Assembly (NCBI GenBank): GCA_017303795.1
Contig: JAFLBR010000010.1
Coordinates: 3,447-67,446, forward strand
DNA length: 64,000 bases
DNA from: Cytophagales bacterium
GTDB lineage: Bacteria > Bacteroidota > Bacteroidia > Cytophagales > Cyclobacteriaceae
Direction of reading: 5' to 3'
Shown here: positions 31,641 through 39,573 of the stretch, one piece after another
Layout of the letters: the number at the start of each line of letters is the position of its first letter
Numbering within the stretch: position 1 is the first letter of the stretch
Notes under the pieces: model-generated
Seen by the model: only the letters and a program-made list of their open reading frames with translations
Told to the model about the DNA's origin: nothing
Databases searched by the model: none
Position numbers and translations under genes: made by a program

Positions 31641-31645
31641 AAGAA

Positions 31646-31798
31646 TCACTTGAAAACTTTTACCAGTTGACTTGCAGTCGCTACTGCAATACCAACGATA
31701 GCTACAAAAGCCAACACTTTTGCAAGTTCTCCAACAACCGTAATGCAAACGTCCTTTTTGCATACAGTCACCTGATCCCTCTTAGTCACATAATTCAT
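31646..31798 (-). CDS. Small single-pass membrane protein (50 aa)
   Basis: ATG at 31798, TGA at 31646-31648, 50 residues. The N-terminal half is polar with two Cys (VTVCKKDVCITV). Residues ~25-47 are a hydrophobic helix (LAKVLAFVAIVGIAVATASQ) ending in KVFK. The well-formed membrane segment, the basic flanks and the terminator right after the stop support a real gene. It lies 62 bp downstream of the YegP-like gene on the same strand and may be co-transcribed. It could be a small envelope peptide or a type I-like toxin; function unknown. Confidence 0.6.
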   Translation of the reverse strand: MNYVTKRDQVTVCKKDVCITVVGELAKVLAFVAIVGIAVATASQLVKVFK

Positions 31799-31860
31799 AT
31801 GTTAACATCTAAAAGATTAAAAAATCCTGCCACTTTACCTCCGGCAGACTAAGGCCTCTG

Positions 31861-32196
31861 CTAAGAGAGATCTTCAGTGGGTGCATTAGGTGCATCGCGC
31901 TTAACGGCTGAAATTCCATCTTCCCTTCCGGTGCGGGTGGTGTACATTTCGCTCTTACCTAGTATCTTCCCATTGGAGGCTTCGAGGTTAAACGAATACT
32001 GCGAAACACTATCCTTCCGGTTGTACCGGCTGTCATAAGGTGCGTTTACCTTGACTGATGAAATTCCGTCCTGACAGCCTTGCTTACTCACATACGTCTC
32101 GCTTGCTGTTAAAACGATCTCACCATTTTTGGCGCGCAGCACAAAATAGAATTGATTGTTGGTTGAGCGTTTGATTTGAAATTTGGGATTTTCCAT
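31861..32196 (-). CDS. YegP/DUF1508 family protein, two repeats
   Basis: 111 aa made of two DUF1508 units: FYFVLRAKNGEIVLTASETY followed by GCQDGISSVKVNAP, and YSFNLEASNGKILGKSEMYT followed by GREDGISAVKRDAP. The same two-unit layout occurs in E. coli YegP. Function is unknown; members are often tied to stress or DNA-damage-type regulation. No signal peptide. A palindrome GTGACA-N5-TGTCAC lies 107 bp upstream of the start and is shared with the WYL/Panacea promoter. Confidence 0.9.
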   Translation of the reverse strand: MENPKFQIKRSTNNQFYFVLRAKNGEIVLTASETYVSKQGCQDGISSVKVNAPYDSRYNRKDSVSQYSFNLEASNGKILGKSEMYTTRTGREDGISAVKRDAPNAPTEDLS

Positions 32197-32302
32197 TTTA
32201 CTACGTGGTTGTTAATGTTTTAAAAAGTTGAAAAAATAAAATCGAAAAGCGCAGGCAATAAGCATTACTGTGCTTTCGATGGTACGAAAGTATTACCGGG
32301 TA

Positions 32303-32319
32303 GTGACATCTATTGTCAC
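32303..32319. promoter_or_regulatory. Operator-like palindrome upstream of yegP, copy 1
   Basis: GTGACA-TCTAT-TGTCAC, extending to 7-bp arms AGTGACA/TGTCACT. Same arms and same 5-bp spacing as the site at 33505-33521. It lies 107 bp upstream of the YegP-like start. Confidence 0.65.
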
Positions 32320-32344
32320 TGAAAAAAAGAAGTTGTTGGGTTAA

Positions 32345-32824
32345 TCAGGAAGTTCTTCTCTGTTCAAGCTCCTGAATGATGGGCTCCATCGCATTGCGAA
32401 TACCACGGGGAACAAATTGACTTTTATAAATGCAATAGAGTAGGTTACAGTATTCTGCATCAGTCAGTTCATCGAGTAATAATGCAGCACCCGTTTCCTG
32501 ATACTTCTTTGTAAGATGTGTTATGCTTCGCTTGGTTAAATTTCCCAGCACCTGAATATAGGTGTCTTTAAGAAAGAAAAAACCACTCTTTCCCACGGCA
32601 AATGTCTTGGGTATGCAATAACAATGAAGCCTTGAAGGTTCATCATGAACGCAGCGTTTACCTTTATGAATTTCAGGAATATAATCAACGGAAGTTGTTA
32701 ATGGAGCAATAATGGCATCTTCTGAAGTTTGAAGAATGACAATCATGAATTTATCTTTTGACTCGGCACCTTCGCGCTCAAAGTCAAAATCCTTGATTAG
32801 TAAAATATTACGCGGAGAAAACAA
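32345..32824 (-). CDS. MazF/PemK-like toxin candidate paired with a Panacea antitoxin
   Basis: 159 aa. The N-terminal part KDKFMIVILQTSEDAIIAPLTTS has the strand order of the MazF/PemK barrel (a growth-inhibiting mRNA endonuclease in well-studied cases), where an aPLTS-type strand is common. The C-terminal ~60 residues are helical. It begins 3 bp after the Panacea gene stop, the usual antitoxin-first order. No catalytic residues can be assigned by eye. The neighbour supports a toxin; the fold is inference. Confidence 0.6.
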   Translation of the reverse strand: MFSPRNILLIKDFDFEREGAESKDKFMIVILQTSEDAIIAPLTTSVDYIPEIHKGKRCVHDEPSRLHCYCIPKTFAVGKSGFFFLKDTYIQVLGNLTKRSITHLTKKYQETGAALLLDELTDAEYCNLLYCIYKSQFVPRGIRNAMEPIIQELEQRRTS

Positions 32825-32827
32825 GGA

Positions 32828-33418
32828 TCAGAGTTTTAGTGATTCCTGGGCTGTTTTGAATACACTAAGCTTGTATGGATCGTCTGCAACAAGTTCAGAA
32901 AGATCTATTTTGTATGAAGAAGTGTTATCTTTTTCAAATTTCTTTTCCAGATTTTGCTCATCTACTATCTTCTTCCAAAGACTTCCCTCCTCGTGTAATA
33001 ACTTGATTAAGTCATCTTTCTGGTAATACCCGAATTGATCAATTATCCGATCAATGAGCTCAATTTCATAATCTGAAAATTCTGAGTCATCAAATTTGTT
33101 TACTGAAGCGATTTGCGCTGCTTCGCCTTCGCCCTTCTTGGCCTCTGCGAAGATTGATAGTTTATCTGAATTTTCATGCCTCAGATCTTTGTACACGTCA
33201 AATGCCACAGGCCCCATTTTCCAAACACGGTATTCCAAACCTGTTACCGGAGCACCTGTTTCTTTAACAGAAGTTTCATCAATGATGTAAAGTAGCTTTA
33301 ATAGCTTGGTTAAGTAAAGGCGTTGGCGGTGCTTTTTTTGAATTTCATCCACCAGATAAATAACTAAGTTACCGACCTTATCTAGATTCGGCATAGGGGT
33401 TTCGCTTTTTAGTGCCAT
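32828..33418 (-). CDS. Panacea (DUF4065/SocA-like) antitoxin-domain protein
   Basis: 196 aa. The N-terminal LVIYLVDEIQKKHRQRLYLT followed by KLLKLLYIIDE, and then GLEYRVWKMGPVAFDVYKDL, are the classic Panacea features (helices around KLLKLLYF and W-x-x-GPV). The domain neutralises many unrelated toxins and occurs next to the toxin gene; it also serves as a proteolytic adaptor in SocA. Residues ~110-150 (IELIDRIIDQFGYYQKDDLI) complete the fold. Divergent from the WYL regulator, with a palindrome between them. Confidence 0.88.
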   Translation of the reverse strand: MALKSETPMPNLDKVGNLVIYLVDEIQKKHRQRLYLTKLLKLLYIIDETSVKETGAPVTGLEYRVWKMGPVAFDVYKDLRHENSDKLSIFAEAKKGEGEAAQIASVNKFDDSEFSDYEIELIDRIIDQFGYYQKDDLIKLLHEEGSLWKKIVDEQNLEKKFEKDNTSSYKIDLSELVADDPYKLSVFKTAQESLKL

Positions 33419-33504
33419 AGGTGAAATAAAAGGGTAGCCAATCTGCTTATAAGATTAGACAAATTAGGGGGTTTTATTTAACTTAGCAAAGGTAGCCACT
33501 AACA

Positions 33505-33521
33505 GTGACAACTTTTGTCAC
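33505..33521. promoter_or_regulatory. Operator-like palindrome in the WYL/Panacea divergent promoter, copy 2
   Basis: GTGACAA-CTT-TTGTCAC, equivalent to GTGACA-N5-TGTCAC. It ends 16 bp before the WYL start and lies 87 bp before the Panacea start, so a bound protein could repress both. Confidence 0.7.
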
Positions 33522-33537
33522 CAATTAAAATCCCGCT

Positions 33538-34524
33538 ATGTCGGCCACAAAAAAGCAAAGCCTTAGATTAGAAATTCTGGATGAATTGCTTTCCACCCGA
33601 AAGTGGACACTGGAAGAGCTACTTGAACGAATTAATGAAAAGCTTGCCGATGGTGCTAATACAATTGACAAGCGCACTTTATTCCGCGACATTAAGTACC
33701 TGTCCGAAACGAAAGATGCTCCCATTCATCGCCCCAAAAAGAAGGACCGCTTATACTACTATACTGAACCCTTCTCACTCAAAAACATACCGCTTGATGA
33801 AGATGATATCGCTAGTTTAAAAAGCGCAATCCAAATACTACGACAGGTGGATAATTTTCATCTAGTTAACGAAGTGGATGATGTGATCAAACGACTTGAA
33901 AACAGAATTCATGTTCAAACACCTGAGCAAGCTGTGCTCATTCAATTTGAAAATCATACGTCTTCACAAGGCCATGAGTATGTTACTGATTTGCTGGAGG
34001 CCATTAAAAACAAAGTAGCTCTTCGTATCTCTTACCAACCGTTTACGCAACAGCAGGCTACAGAGCGTGTAGTGCATGGGTATTTGTTAAAAGAATTTAG
34101 AAACCGATGGTTTCTTTTTGGCCGTGAAGGAAACGCAAGCCGCGTAACTATTTATGCGCTTGATCGCATTAAAAAAATAAGACCTGCAACAAATGAGTAC
34201 CTAGCTAACGATCTATTTGACCCAACAACGTATTTCAAACACCTTATTGGTGTTTCCGTTGCCGAAGATGCAATTCCTGAACGACTAGAAATAAAGGTGT
34301 ACAAACAGGCTGTTCCCTATATACTTTCAAAACCTATCCATCTTAATCAGGAGATAACTAAAAAGAATAAAGATGGTAGTATTCTTATTGGCTTGAATCT
34401 GATTATTAACTACGAGCTAAAGTCCATTTTACTAAGCTACGGAAGTAGTATTGAAGTGAAGAAGCCAAAGTCATTTCGGGAAGTGGTGGCGAATGAAATT
34501 AAAAACTTGGCTAATATTTACTGA
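33538..34524 (+). CDS. WYL-domain transcriptional regulator (YafY/DeoR-type)
   Basis: 328 aa. N-terminal winged helix (RLEILDELLSTRKWTLEELL and TIDKRTLFRDIKYLSE, residues ~8-60). The WYL domain spans ~140-230, with GYLLKEFRNRWFLFGREGNA in place of the W-Y-L core. A C-terminal WCX-like part ends the protein (~230-328). WYL regulators sense nucleic acids or nucleotides and control many defence loci. It is transcribed away from the Panacea gene; the palindrome at 33505-33521 just upstream is its best operator candidate. Confidence 0.92.
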   Translation: MSATKKQSLRLEILDELLSTRKWTLEELLERINEKLADGANTIDKRTLFRDIKYLSETKDAPIHRPKKKDRLYYYTEPFSLKNIPLDEDDIASLKSAIQILRQVDNFHLVNEVDDVIKRLENRIHVQTPEQAVLIQFENHTSSQGHEYVTDLLEAIKNKVALRISYQPFTQQQATERVVHGYLLKEFRNRWFLFGREGNASRVTIYALDRIKKIRPATNEYLANDLFDPTTYFKHLIGVSVAEDAIPERLEIKVYKQAVPYILSKPIHLNQEITKKNKDGSILIGLNLIINYELKSILLSYGSSIEVKKPKSFREVVANEIKNLANIY

Positions 34525-34576
34525 AATTTTATAAATCACTGGCCATCACCAATTGGTATGCAATAAAAATAGAGTT

Positions 34577-35164
34577 TCATATTACTTGATAGTAGAATGC
34601 GCTCTCTATATCTCTAATTCCAATCTCACTGTTACAATTAGACTTCCACTCTATCAAATGCCTTCTATACTTTAAATAGTTTTGAATTACTTTAATTGGG
34701 TTCTTTGCTGAAAGTAAGTTATTTGTCAGGTATAATTCTTTGTTGTGCTCAAATGTTTTTCTCCATGCTTTAAGTACACGACTATCTATGATGGGAATAT
34801 TATTTGGAGAAATGAAATGGAGTACTTTTGAAGTACCTACAATCGAATTATTGATTTTTGGAATCAATTTCTCCAATAAAACACTCAATTCATCTTCCTT
34901 AAGGCTCTCAAGCCGTGAAATATAAATTTTGAGTTCAGACCAATCCTCAGGAGAAATGGCTTTAACATTGGGAATAGTAGGCATCCATGAATAAGCAAAT
35001 GCTATTAATTCATAAAACTCCCGCAACAATTTTGGAGCTTGCCTGCCGCTAAAAATTGAATATGAAATTTTGAACCATTCATCATCTGCAGGTTTGTATG
35101 GCGTTCTATTACTAAGCCAGTGGTATGTATCTTCATTAAGTCCAATATTCTCAGGCGTTTTCAT
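34577..35164 (-). CDS. Hypothetical protein in the defence region
   Basis: 195 aa, no signal or membrane segment. A central stretch GTSKVLHFISPNNIPIIDSR looks like the conserved core of small helical families in which an Asp follows a proline-rich turn, faintly like helix-hairpin-helix glycosylases, but I cannot confirm it. Rich in Lys, Trp and Asn, AT-rich codon use. It lies on the minus strand between the WYL gene and the SecB-like gene, 67 bp from the latter. Function unknown. Confidence 0.6.
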   Translation of the reverse strand: MKTPENIGLNEDTYHWLSNRTPYKPADDEWFKISYSIFSGRQAPKLLREFYELIAFAYSWMPTIPNVKAISPEDWSELKIYISRLESLKEDELSVLLEKLIPKINNSIVGTSKVLHFISPNNIPIIDSRVLKAWRKTFEHNKELYLTNNLLSAKNPIKVIQNYLKYRRHLIEWKSNCNSEIGIRDIESAFYYQVI

Positions 35165-35231
35165 CTTAATTTCTCTTTTTAATATTATACAAGACTTTCT
35201 CCACGCTGAGTTAGTGCCTTACAATGAGCAC

Positions 35232-35690
35232 TTAGCGAATTCCCTTTGCGGGGATTTTTTCAGTAAACGTAACATCATCTTTGATCATGTCCATGACATT
35301 GATGGTGGGTAAGATGAACTCATTGAACCGTGTGCCCTCCGTCTTTGTGTGTAATACCCCGCGCGCAGTACCAACGGTGATCATCCCCAGATGAACCATA
35401 AAGCCTTTCGGAATTAACGTGGTAACATTATCACGAAGAAATTTCTTCCACGAGGCGGGTGCAATCTGGAAATGATTAGATACTTCCACTTTTAGAAATG
35501 GAATGCCGTTATGTTCGAATTTAAACTGACAAAAAGCGGCAACCAGGCGCGCGTTTCTATCAATGGCAAAACGAAAGTTAGAGTTTAGATTAATCGGGGC
35601 GTTCTCCTGCCATGCCTCTTCAATAATGGCAAACTGTTCCGTTACCACTTTTACGATTGAGAATTGGACGATGTCATTCTTGTTCTCCAT
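35232..35690 (-). CDS. SecB-like chaperone of a toxin-antitoxin-chaperone operon
   Basis: 152 aa. The segment order resembles SecB: strand FRFAIDRNARLVAAFCQFKF, strand FLKVEVSNHFQIAPASWKKF, helix-turn KGFMVHLGMITVGTARG, then FILPTINVMDMI, which parallels the SecB LSPVNFDALY end. SecB-like chaperones in toxin-antitoxin-chaperone (TAC) systems bind the antitoxin tail and protect it. The gene ends an operon after a XRE antitoxin (1-bp overlap at 35690). The SecB call is by eye and needs a profile match. Confidence 0.6.
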   Translation of the reverse strand: MENKNDIVQFSIVKVVTEQFAIIEEAWQENAPINLNSNFRFAIDRNARLVAAFCQFKFEHNGIPFLKVEVSNHFQIAPASWKKFLRDNVTTLIPKGFMVHLGMITVGTARGVLHTKTEGTRFNEFILPTINVMDMIKDDVTFTEKIPAKGIR

Positions 35691-36151
35691 CAGGCTTGCA
35701 TTTTATATTCCAGTACTTGCTCTTTAGCATAAACTTGAACAGATTCAAGACCTACATAGCCTTTCTCAGCAGCCTTTTCAAAAACTTGTTTTCTAAAGAG
35801 TTCGCTCACCTCATACGCTTGTTGATAATCGTATACTACTTCGGTCATTGCTTCGCTGCCTGCCACTTCAATAAGTTTGATACCTAAGGCGCTTCTCAAC
35901 TTGCTGATAGTCTCCAACGAAAGGTTCTCTTGTCCTTTTACAATCTTATTTATAAACTGAGGAGACACTTTCATTTTTTCCGCCAGCTCCTTTTGAGTCA
36001 TTTTTTTTTCACGAAGTGTATCCAATACCAGCATGGCAATATCAAATGATTGTGATAACCACTCTTCATTTTCATTGCGCCACGTAGCTTCCTGTTGCCA
36101 AGTTGACTTTTGGGTAGAAATTATTTTATTCAGTTTTTCAAGGTTGCTCAT
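35690..36151 (-). CDS. XRE family antitoxin-like regulator
   Basis: 153 aa. Helix-turn-helix at residues 51-90 (MTQKELAEKMKVSPQFINKI, then LSLETISKLRSALG), preceded by an N-terminal stretch WRNENEEWLSQSFDIAMLVL. The ~60-residue C-terminal tail is of the kind that could serve as a chaperone-binding region in TAC systems. It sits 10 bp after the putative toxin and overlaps the SecB-like gene start by 1 bp. Probably represses its own operon and neutralises the toxin. Confidence 0.82.
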   Translation of the reverse strand: MSNLEKLNKIISTQKSTWQQEATWRNENEEWLSQSFDIAMLVLDTLREKKMTQKELAEKMKVSPQFINKIVKGQENLSLETISKLRSALGIKLIEVAGSEAMTEVVYDYQQAYEVSELFRKQVFEKAAEKGYVGLESVQVYAKEQVLEYKMQA

Positions 36152-36161
36152 ACCTTATTAA

Positions 36162-36695
36162 TTATAATACCAATTCACTAAGTCCTTCAACATCTGAAAT
36201 ACCTTGTTCACGCAGAAAATCCCGACACCGATCAAATTTTCTAAGTTCAGTTTTTGTATGCTCACTTCCCTGCATGCTCCTTGTTAGTTTAATGGCTCCA
36301 CCCGTAACAACGTAAACATTCGATTGCAGTTTAATAGCATAAACACGTAGCCAGCTTTTGGGTTTAACGCCTTTTGCTTTTGATCGAGTAAGTTCAATTG
36401 GTTCTTCAAGTCTAAGAGGTTCAAAAATAGAATCAAGGTTATCTTGTGTATTACTTGCGAGTTGAAGAAGGGTATTCTCCAATCTCCTGGCTTCGTCACG
36501 TGTTTGCCTTATGGCTGCTTGCAATGAGATAGCTCCAAAGAAACCACTGTGCAAATCTTCGATGTTTTCTGTAAAGAAGGTATACAGATATTGGGGATCC
36601 TGCCATTGGCTGAAAAGCCTGGAGAATTCATCGGGTTGATCCGTATCATAGCGGAAGGCTGTTAATTGGTCTGCAAAGATACTAACAATATCCAT
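36162..36695 (-). CDS. Putative HigB/RelE-like toxin of the TAC operon
   Basis: 177 aa, longer than a typical HigB (~100). The N-terminal half MDIVSIFADQLTAFRYD...DEFSRLFSQW is helical. The core WLRVYAIKLQSNVYVVTGGA followed by AIKLTRSMQ is a good match in shape to the RelE/HigB strand pair (basic residue, then vvvlxG). The end is a Lys/Arg-rich helix (KFDRCRDFLREQG). It is the first gene of a three-gene set with XRE and SecB-like genes, the toxin-first order seen in HigBA systems. Toxin activity is inference. Confidence 0.55.
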   Translation of the reverse strand: MDIVSIFADQLTAFRYDTDQPDEFSRLFSQWQDPQYLYTFFTENIEDLHSGFFGAISLQAAIRQTRDEARRLENTLLQLASNTQDNLDSIFEPLRLEEPIELTRSKAKGVKPKSWLRVYAIKLQSNVYVVTGGAIKLTRSMQGSEHTKTELRKFDRCRDFLREQGISDVEGLSELVL

Positions 36696-36708
36696 TAAAT
36701 CAACTTAT

Positions 36709-36726
36709 AGGTTTATTTTAAAACCT
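36709..36726. promoter_or_regulatory. Inverted repeat upstream of the TAC operon
   Basis: AGGTTT-N6-AAACCT, perfect 6-bp arms, centre ~22 bp before the toxin start. Position and symmetry fit the site of an XRE autoregulator. Confidence 0.5.
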
Positions 36727-36802
36727 TGTTTTTCAGATCATTAACACGCTTTTAACCATTTCCGCTTTATTCTACCAAGTCATTTCTTCGCGGCTAGGTC
36801 CA

Positions 36803-38110
36803 TCAAGGCTCGGCAGCCATAGATAGTTTTTCTGTTTCTTGTGTATAGTGGCTCACTTCATTAAGTACATCCTGCTCCACCAACTCCCCTCGAAAAGCCT
36901 TAGCCAAAATAGCCTGCGGCAGATGATCAATTTTTTCTTGCAGGGTGTTGTAGCTGGCTTCAATGCGATCAGCCACAGCAAAAAGTGATTCTACTCTTCG
37001 AATAATTTCCTTTTGTTCAGCGAATGGTGGAAGAGATAAGTCAAATTCAGAAAAAACATCAACCGGAACCCTCATATGTCCAGAAGTACCTTTAAATCTG
37101 GACTTACAATAATCTCTAAACTCCGGTCTTAATAAAAAATAGAAAATATATTCAGCAAGAACTTCTGGCTTTGGCCGCAAAACATGAAGTTCAGTCGTGC
37201 CACAACCAATACCGCCCGTCAGCCCTTTGGCAATTGCGATTTTTCCATTCTCCATGCATGGGGTAATTTTTGCGAACAAGACATCTCCTTCAATAAATTT
37301 TGTAAACCCCTGCTTTACTTCTTTGTACTTTTTGGTCTGGGACAAATCTAAAACACCATTCTCTTCTTGAATTCTAGTCATTGGAAGAAATGAGACATTA
37401 TCATTTAAATCTATTTCAACACCTCGATGGCCAGGATTAACGAAACAAACTTCAGCTAATGATGTATCTAACCATTGTGGAAGTTTTTTATTCTTCTCCC
37501 TCCACTCCTCCGTCAGCTTCCCAGTAACTGCTTGCGTAAGCACAGCCTGGCGGAATTGTTTGAGAAGAACAGGAATAGTTGAGAGGCGGGATTTGAGTTG
37601 ATCGAGGTGACCAAACAATGAATCTAACTTGGCTACGATGCGCTTTTGTTCTGGCCTTGGTGCCAACGGTATTTCAAGATCCGAAAGTTTAGTAGCATTG
37701 ATATTTTGAACTGCTATCCCAGCGGAAACGTCAGAAATTTGCTGCCAATACTCAGCTGATTTAAGAAAATACTCTAAATATTTATGTTCTACAGCGGTCG
37801 CACGCATCCTAATTAAATATGATGCAAAAACAGACTTAGGTGGTGGGTTTTCAATTCGATAGCTAAGTCCTACTGATCCTGCACGTGAAATCACAATGTC
37901 GTTGTCTTCGACTTGATACTTCTCAATATCATCTGGCTCATCAAGACAATATGGCACCGTTTCCCAATCAACAACTCCACTTGAAAGATCTGTTGTTCTT
38001 AAATATTTTATGGCTCCTTTTTGAGCAGCTTTGCTTGTCCAACCATATTGAGGCTTTGCGCATACCTTGCCCAATGTTGTGAATACCCAATTTTCAGGCA
38101 AATCGCTCAT
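36803..38110 (-). CDS. hsdS: Type I restriction system specificity subunit HsdS
   Basis: 435 aa with two target-recognition domains and two conserved helical linkers. TRD1 begins at LPENWVFTTLGKVCAKPQYG, and its linker is LAPRPEQKRIVAKLDSLFGH. TRD2 lies at ~210-385 and its linker is LPPFAEQKEIIRRVESLFAV. Each TRD reads one half of the bipartite site that HsdM methylates. It overlaps the HsdM stop by 1 bp (38110). The linker similarity is a potential place for TRD swapping, but no second hsdS or invertase is present here. Confidence 0.95.
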   Translation of the reverse strand: MSDLPENWVFTTLGKVCAKPQYGWTSKAAQKGAIKYLRTTDLSSGVVDWETVPYCLDEPDDIEKYQVEDNDIVISRAGSVGLSYRIENPPPKSVFASYLIRMRATAVEHKYLEYFLKSAEYWQQISDVSAGIAVQNINATKLSDLEIPLAPRPEQKRIVAKLDSLFGHLDQLKSRLSTIPVLLKQFRQAVLTQAVTGKLTEEWREKNKKLPQWLDTSLAEVCFVNPGHRGVEIDLNDNVSFLPMTRIQEENGVLDLSQTKKYKEVKQGFTKFIEGDVLFAKITPCMENGKIAIAKGLTGGIGCGTTELHVLRPKPEVLAEYIFYFLLRPEFRDYCKSRFKGTSGHMRVPVDVFSEFDLSLPPFAEQKEIIRRVESLFAVADRIEASYNTLQEKIDHLPQAILAKAFRGELVEQDVLNEVSHYTQETEKLSMAAEP

Positions 38111-39570
38111 TAACTTAACTCTTTAATTATTAGCTCTAATTCCTTTATGATAGATGCTGTTTCTTCCTGAGCAGCTCGCGCGATTTTCAAAGGATCAACT
38201 TCGCTTCCGCTACTGCTGTAACTATCATCAGCAATCAAGCCAACATCCAATGAATCATTCTTTGCGGCTAGAGCTTCGCGTGTGAAGGAATGCCACCGAG
38301 GGTCTTCAATCTTTTCACGCTTCTTTGAATTTATCGTTCCATCAAACTTCTCCTTCACCTTATCAATCGAAATACCTCCGGTGTAGGCCAGTACAAAATC
38401 AGCAAAATGATTTCGCGCCAACGGGTTGCGCTTACCCAGGCTTTCCATGTTGGTGCGCATGTCGTAATACCAAATCTGTTTGGTGTTTCCGGTTTCGGTA
38501 GTGCCGCGCTCAAAAAACAGTACATTAGTCTTCACGCCTTGTGCATAGAATATGCCAGTCGGCAAACGCAAAATGGTGTGCAGGTTACACTTGTCCATTA
38601 AGTCTTTGCGTATGCGCTGGCCATCGCCATCTTCAAACAATACGTTATCGGGTAGTACCACCGCGGCCCTGGCTCCGCCACGCTTATGCAACGAGCGGTA
38701 AATGTGTTGCAGGAAGTTGAGTTGTTTATTGGCAGTCGGATATGTAAAGTCATCACGGCTTGGGCGCTCGCCACCTTGCTTGGTGCCAAAGGGTGGGTTG
38801 GCCAATACGCCATCGTAGTTCTTCATGTCTTTGCCTGCTTCGCTCAACGTATCCTCCATGCGGATGTCGCTTTCCAGTCCATGCAGCTTGGCATTCATGA
38901 TAGCAAGGCGGTGGGCATCTTGCACCAACTCACAACCACTAAATGCTTTCTCTACTTGAAATTTTCTATCCTTTGCACTTAAATCAAAGTAGTTATCTGT
39001 TTTTTCACGCAGGTATTCGTTGGCAGCGATCATAAACCCAAATGTGCCAGCCGCGGGGTCGTTCCACCGCTCGCCAATTTTAGGGGCAAGTAAATCCACC
39101 ATTACATTAATCAAAGGCCGTGGTGTAAAGTATTGTCCAGCTCCGCTCTTCTTTTCACTGGCATTCCGTTCCAGCAGGTTTTCGTAGATGGTGGCAATTT
39201 GATCTCGTTCGGTATCTTCAAACCAATCAATGCCATCAATGGCGGTAATGAGCGTGCGCAGGTTTACAGGCTTGCGTAGCGTGGTTGATGCATTCGTATA
39301 AATCTCAGTGATGGCCGGGTTCTTAGATTTCGTAGAAATGTTGGCCAACAAGTCGCGGTAAACATCAAACATTTCTTTGTTATCCTTGGTGTCAACTAGT
39401 TTGCGCCACCGGTATTCTTTGGGGATATCTTTCTCAAATTCTTTTACCTCTGAAAGTTTAAGAAATAAGATGAAGGTAAGTTCATTCAAATATTGGTGAT
39501 AGGTAACTCCATCATCGCGAAGGATGTTACAAAGTCCCCATAGTTTATTGGCAATCGCTTCTGCGCTCAT
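38110..39570 (-). CDS. hsdM: Type I restriction system N6-adenine methyltransferase HsdM
   Basis: 486 aa. N-terminal HsdM domain (residues 1-~130), then SGAGQYFTPR (142-151), SAM motif DPAAGTFGFM (171-180) and catalytic motif NPPF (258-261). With HsdS it forms the modification enzyme and with HsdR the restriction complex. Operon order hsdR-hsdM-hsdS, 3 bp after hsdR. Confidence 0.97.
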   Translation of the reverse strand: MSAEAIANKLWGLCNILRDDGVTYHQYLNELTFILFLKLSEVKEFEKDIPKEYRWRKLVDTKDNKEMFDVYRDLLANISTKSKNPAITEIYTNASTTLRKPVNLRTLITAIDGIDWFEDTERDQIATIYENLLERNASEKKSGAGQYFTPRPLINVMVDLLAPKIGERWNDPAAGTFGFMIAANEYLREKTDNYFDLSAKDRKFQVEKAFSGCELVQDAHRLAIMNAKLHGLESDIRMEDTLSEAGKDMKNYDGVLANPPFGTKQGGERPSRDDFTYPTANKQLNFLQHIYRSLHKRGGARAAVVLPDNVLFEDGDGQRIRKDLMDKCNLHTILRLPTGIFYAQGVKTNVLFFERGTTETGNTKQIWYYDMRTNMESLGKRNPLARNHFADFVLAYTGGISIDKVKEKFDGTINSKKREKIEDPRWHSFTREALAAKNDSLDVGLIADDSYSSSGSEVDPLKIARAAQEETASIIKELELIIKELS

Positions 39571-39573
39571 GTA

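Larger units (their letters stand above)
30818..31645. other. 828-bp non-coding stretch carrying the 22-bp repeat array
   Basis: No gene supported. 30818-31027 is AT-rich and may hold the promoter of the 240-aa gene. 31028-31335 is the repeat array. 31336-31610 has an inverted repeat TGAAGAATA (31521-31529) / TATTCTTCA (31550-31558) with a 20-nt loop, and otherwise no feature I can name. 31617-31640 is a terminator-like hairpin. Confidence 0.7.

Noticed and set aside
31614-31645. tRNA-like or rRNA-like stem
   Set aside because: It is a single hairpin after a small gene stop, with no cloverleaf arms or anticodon; a terminator fits better.
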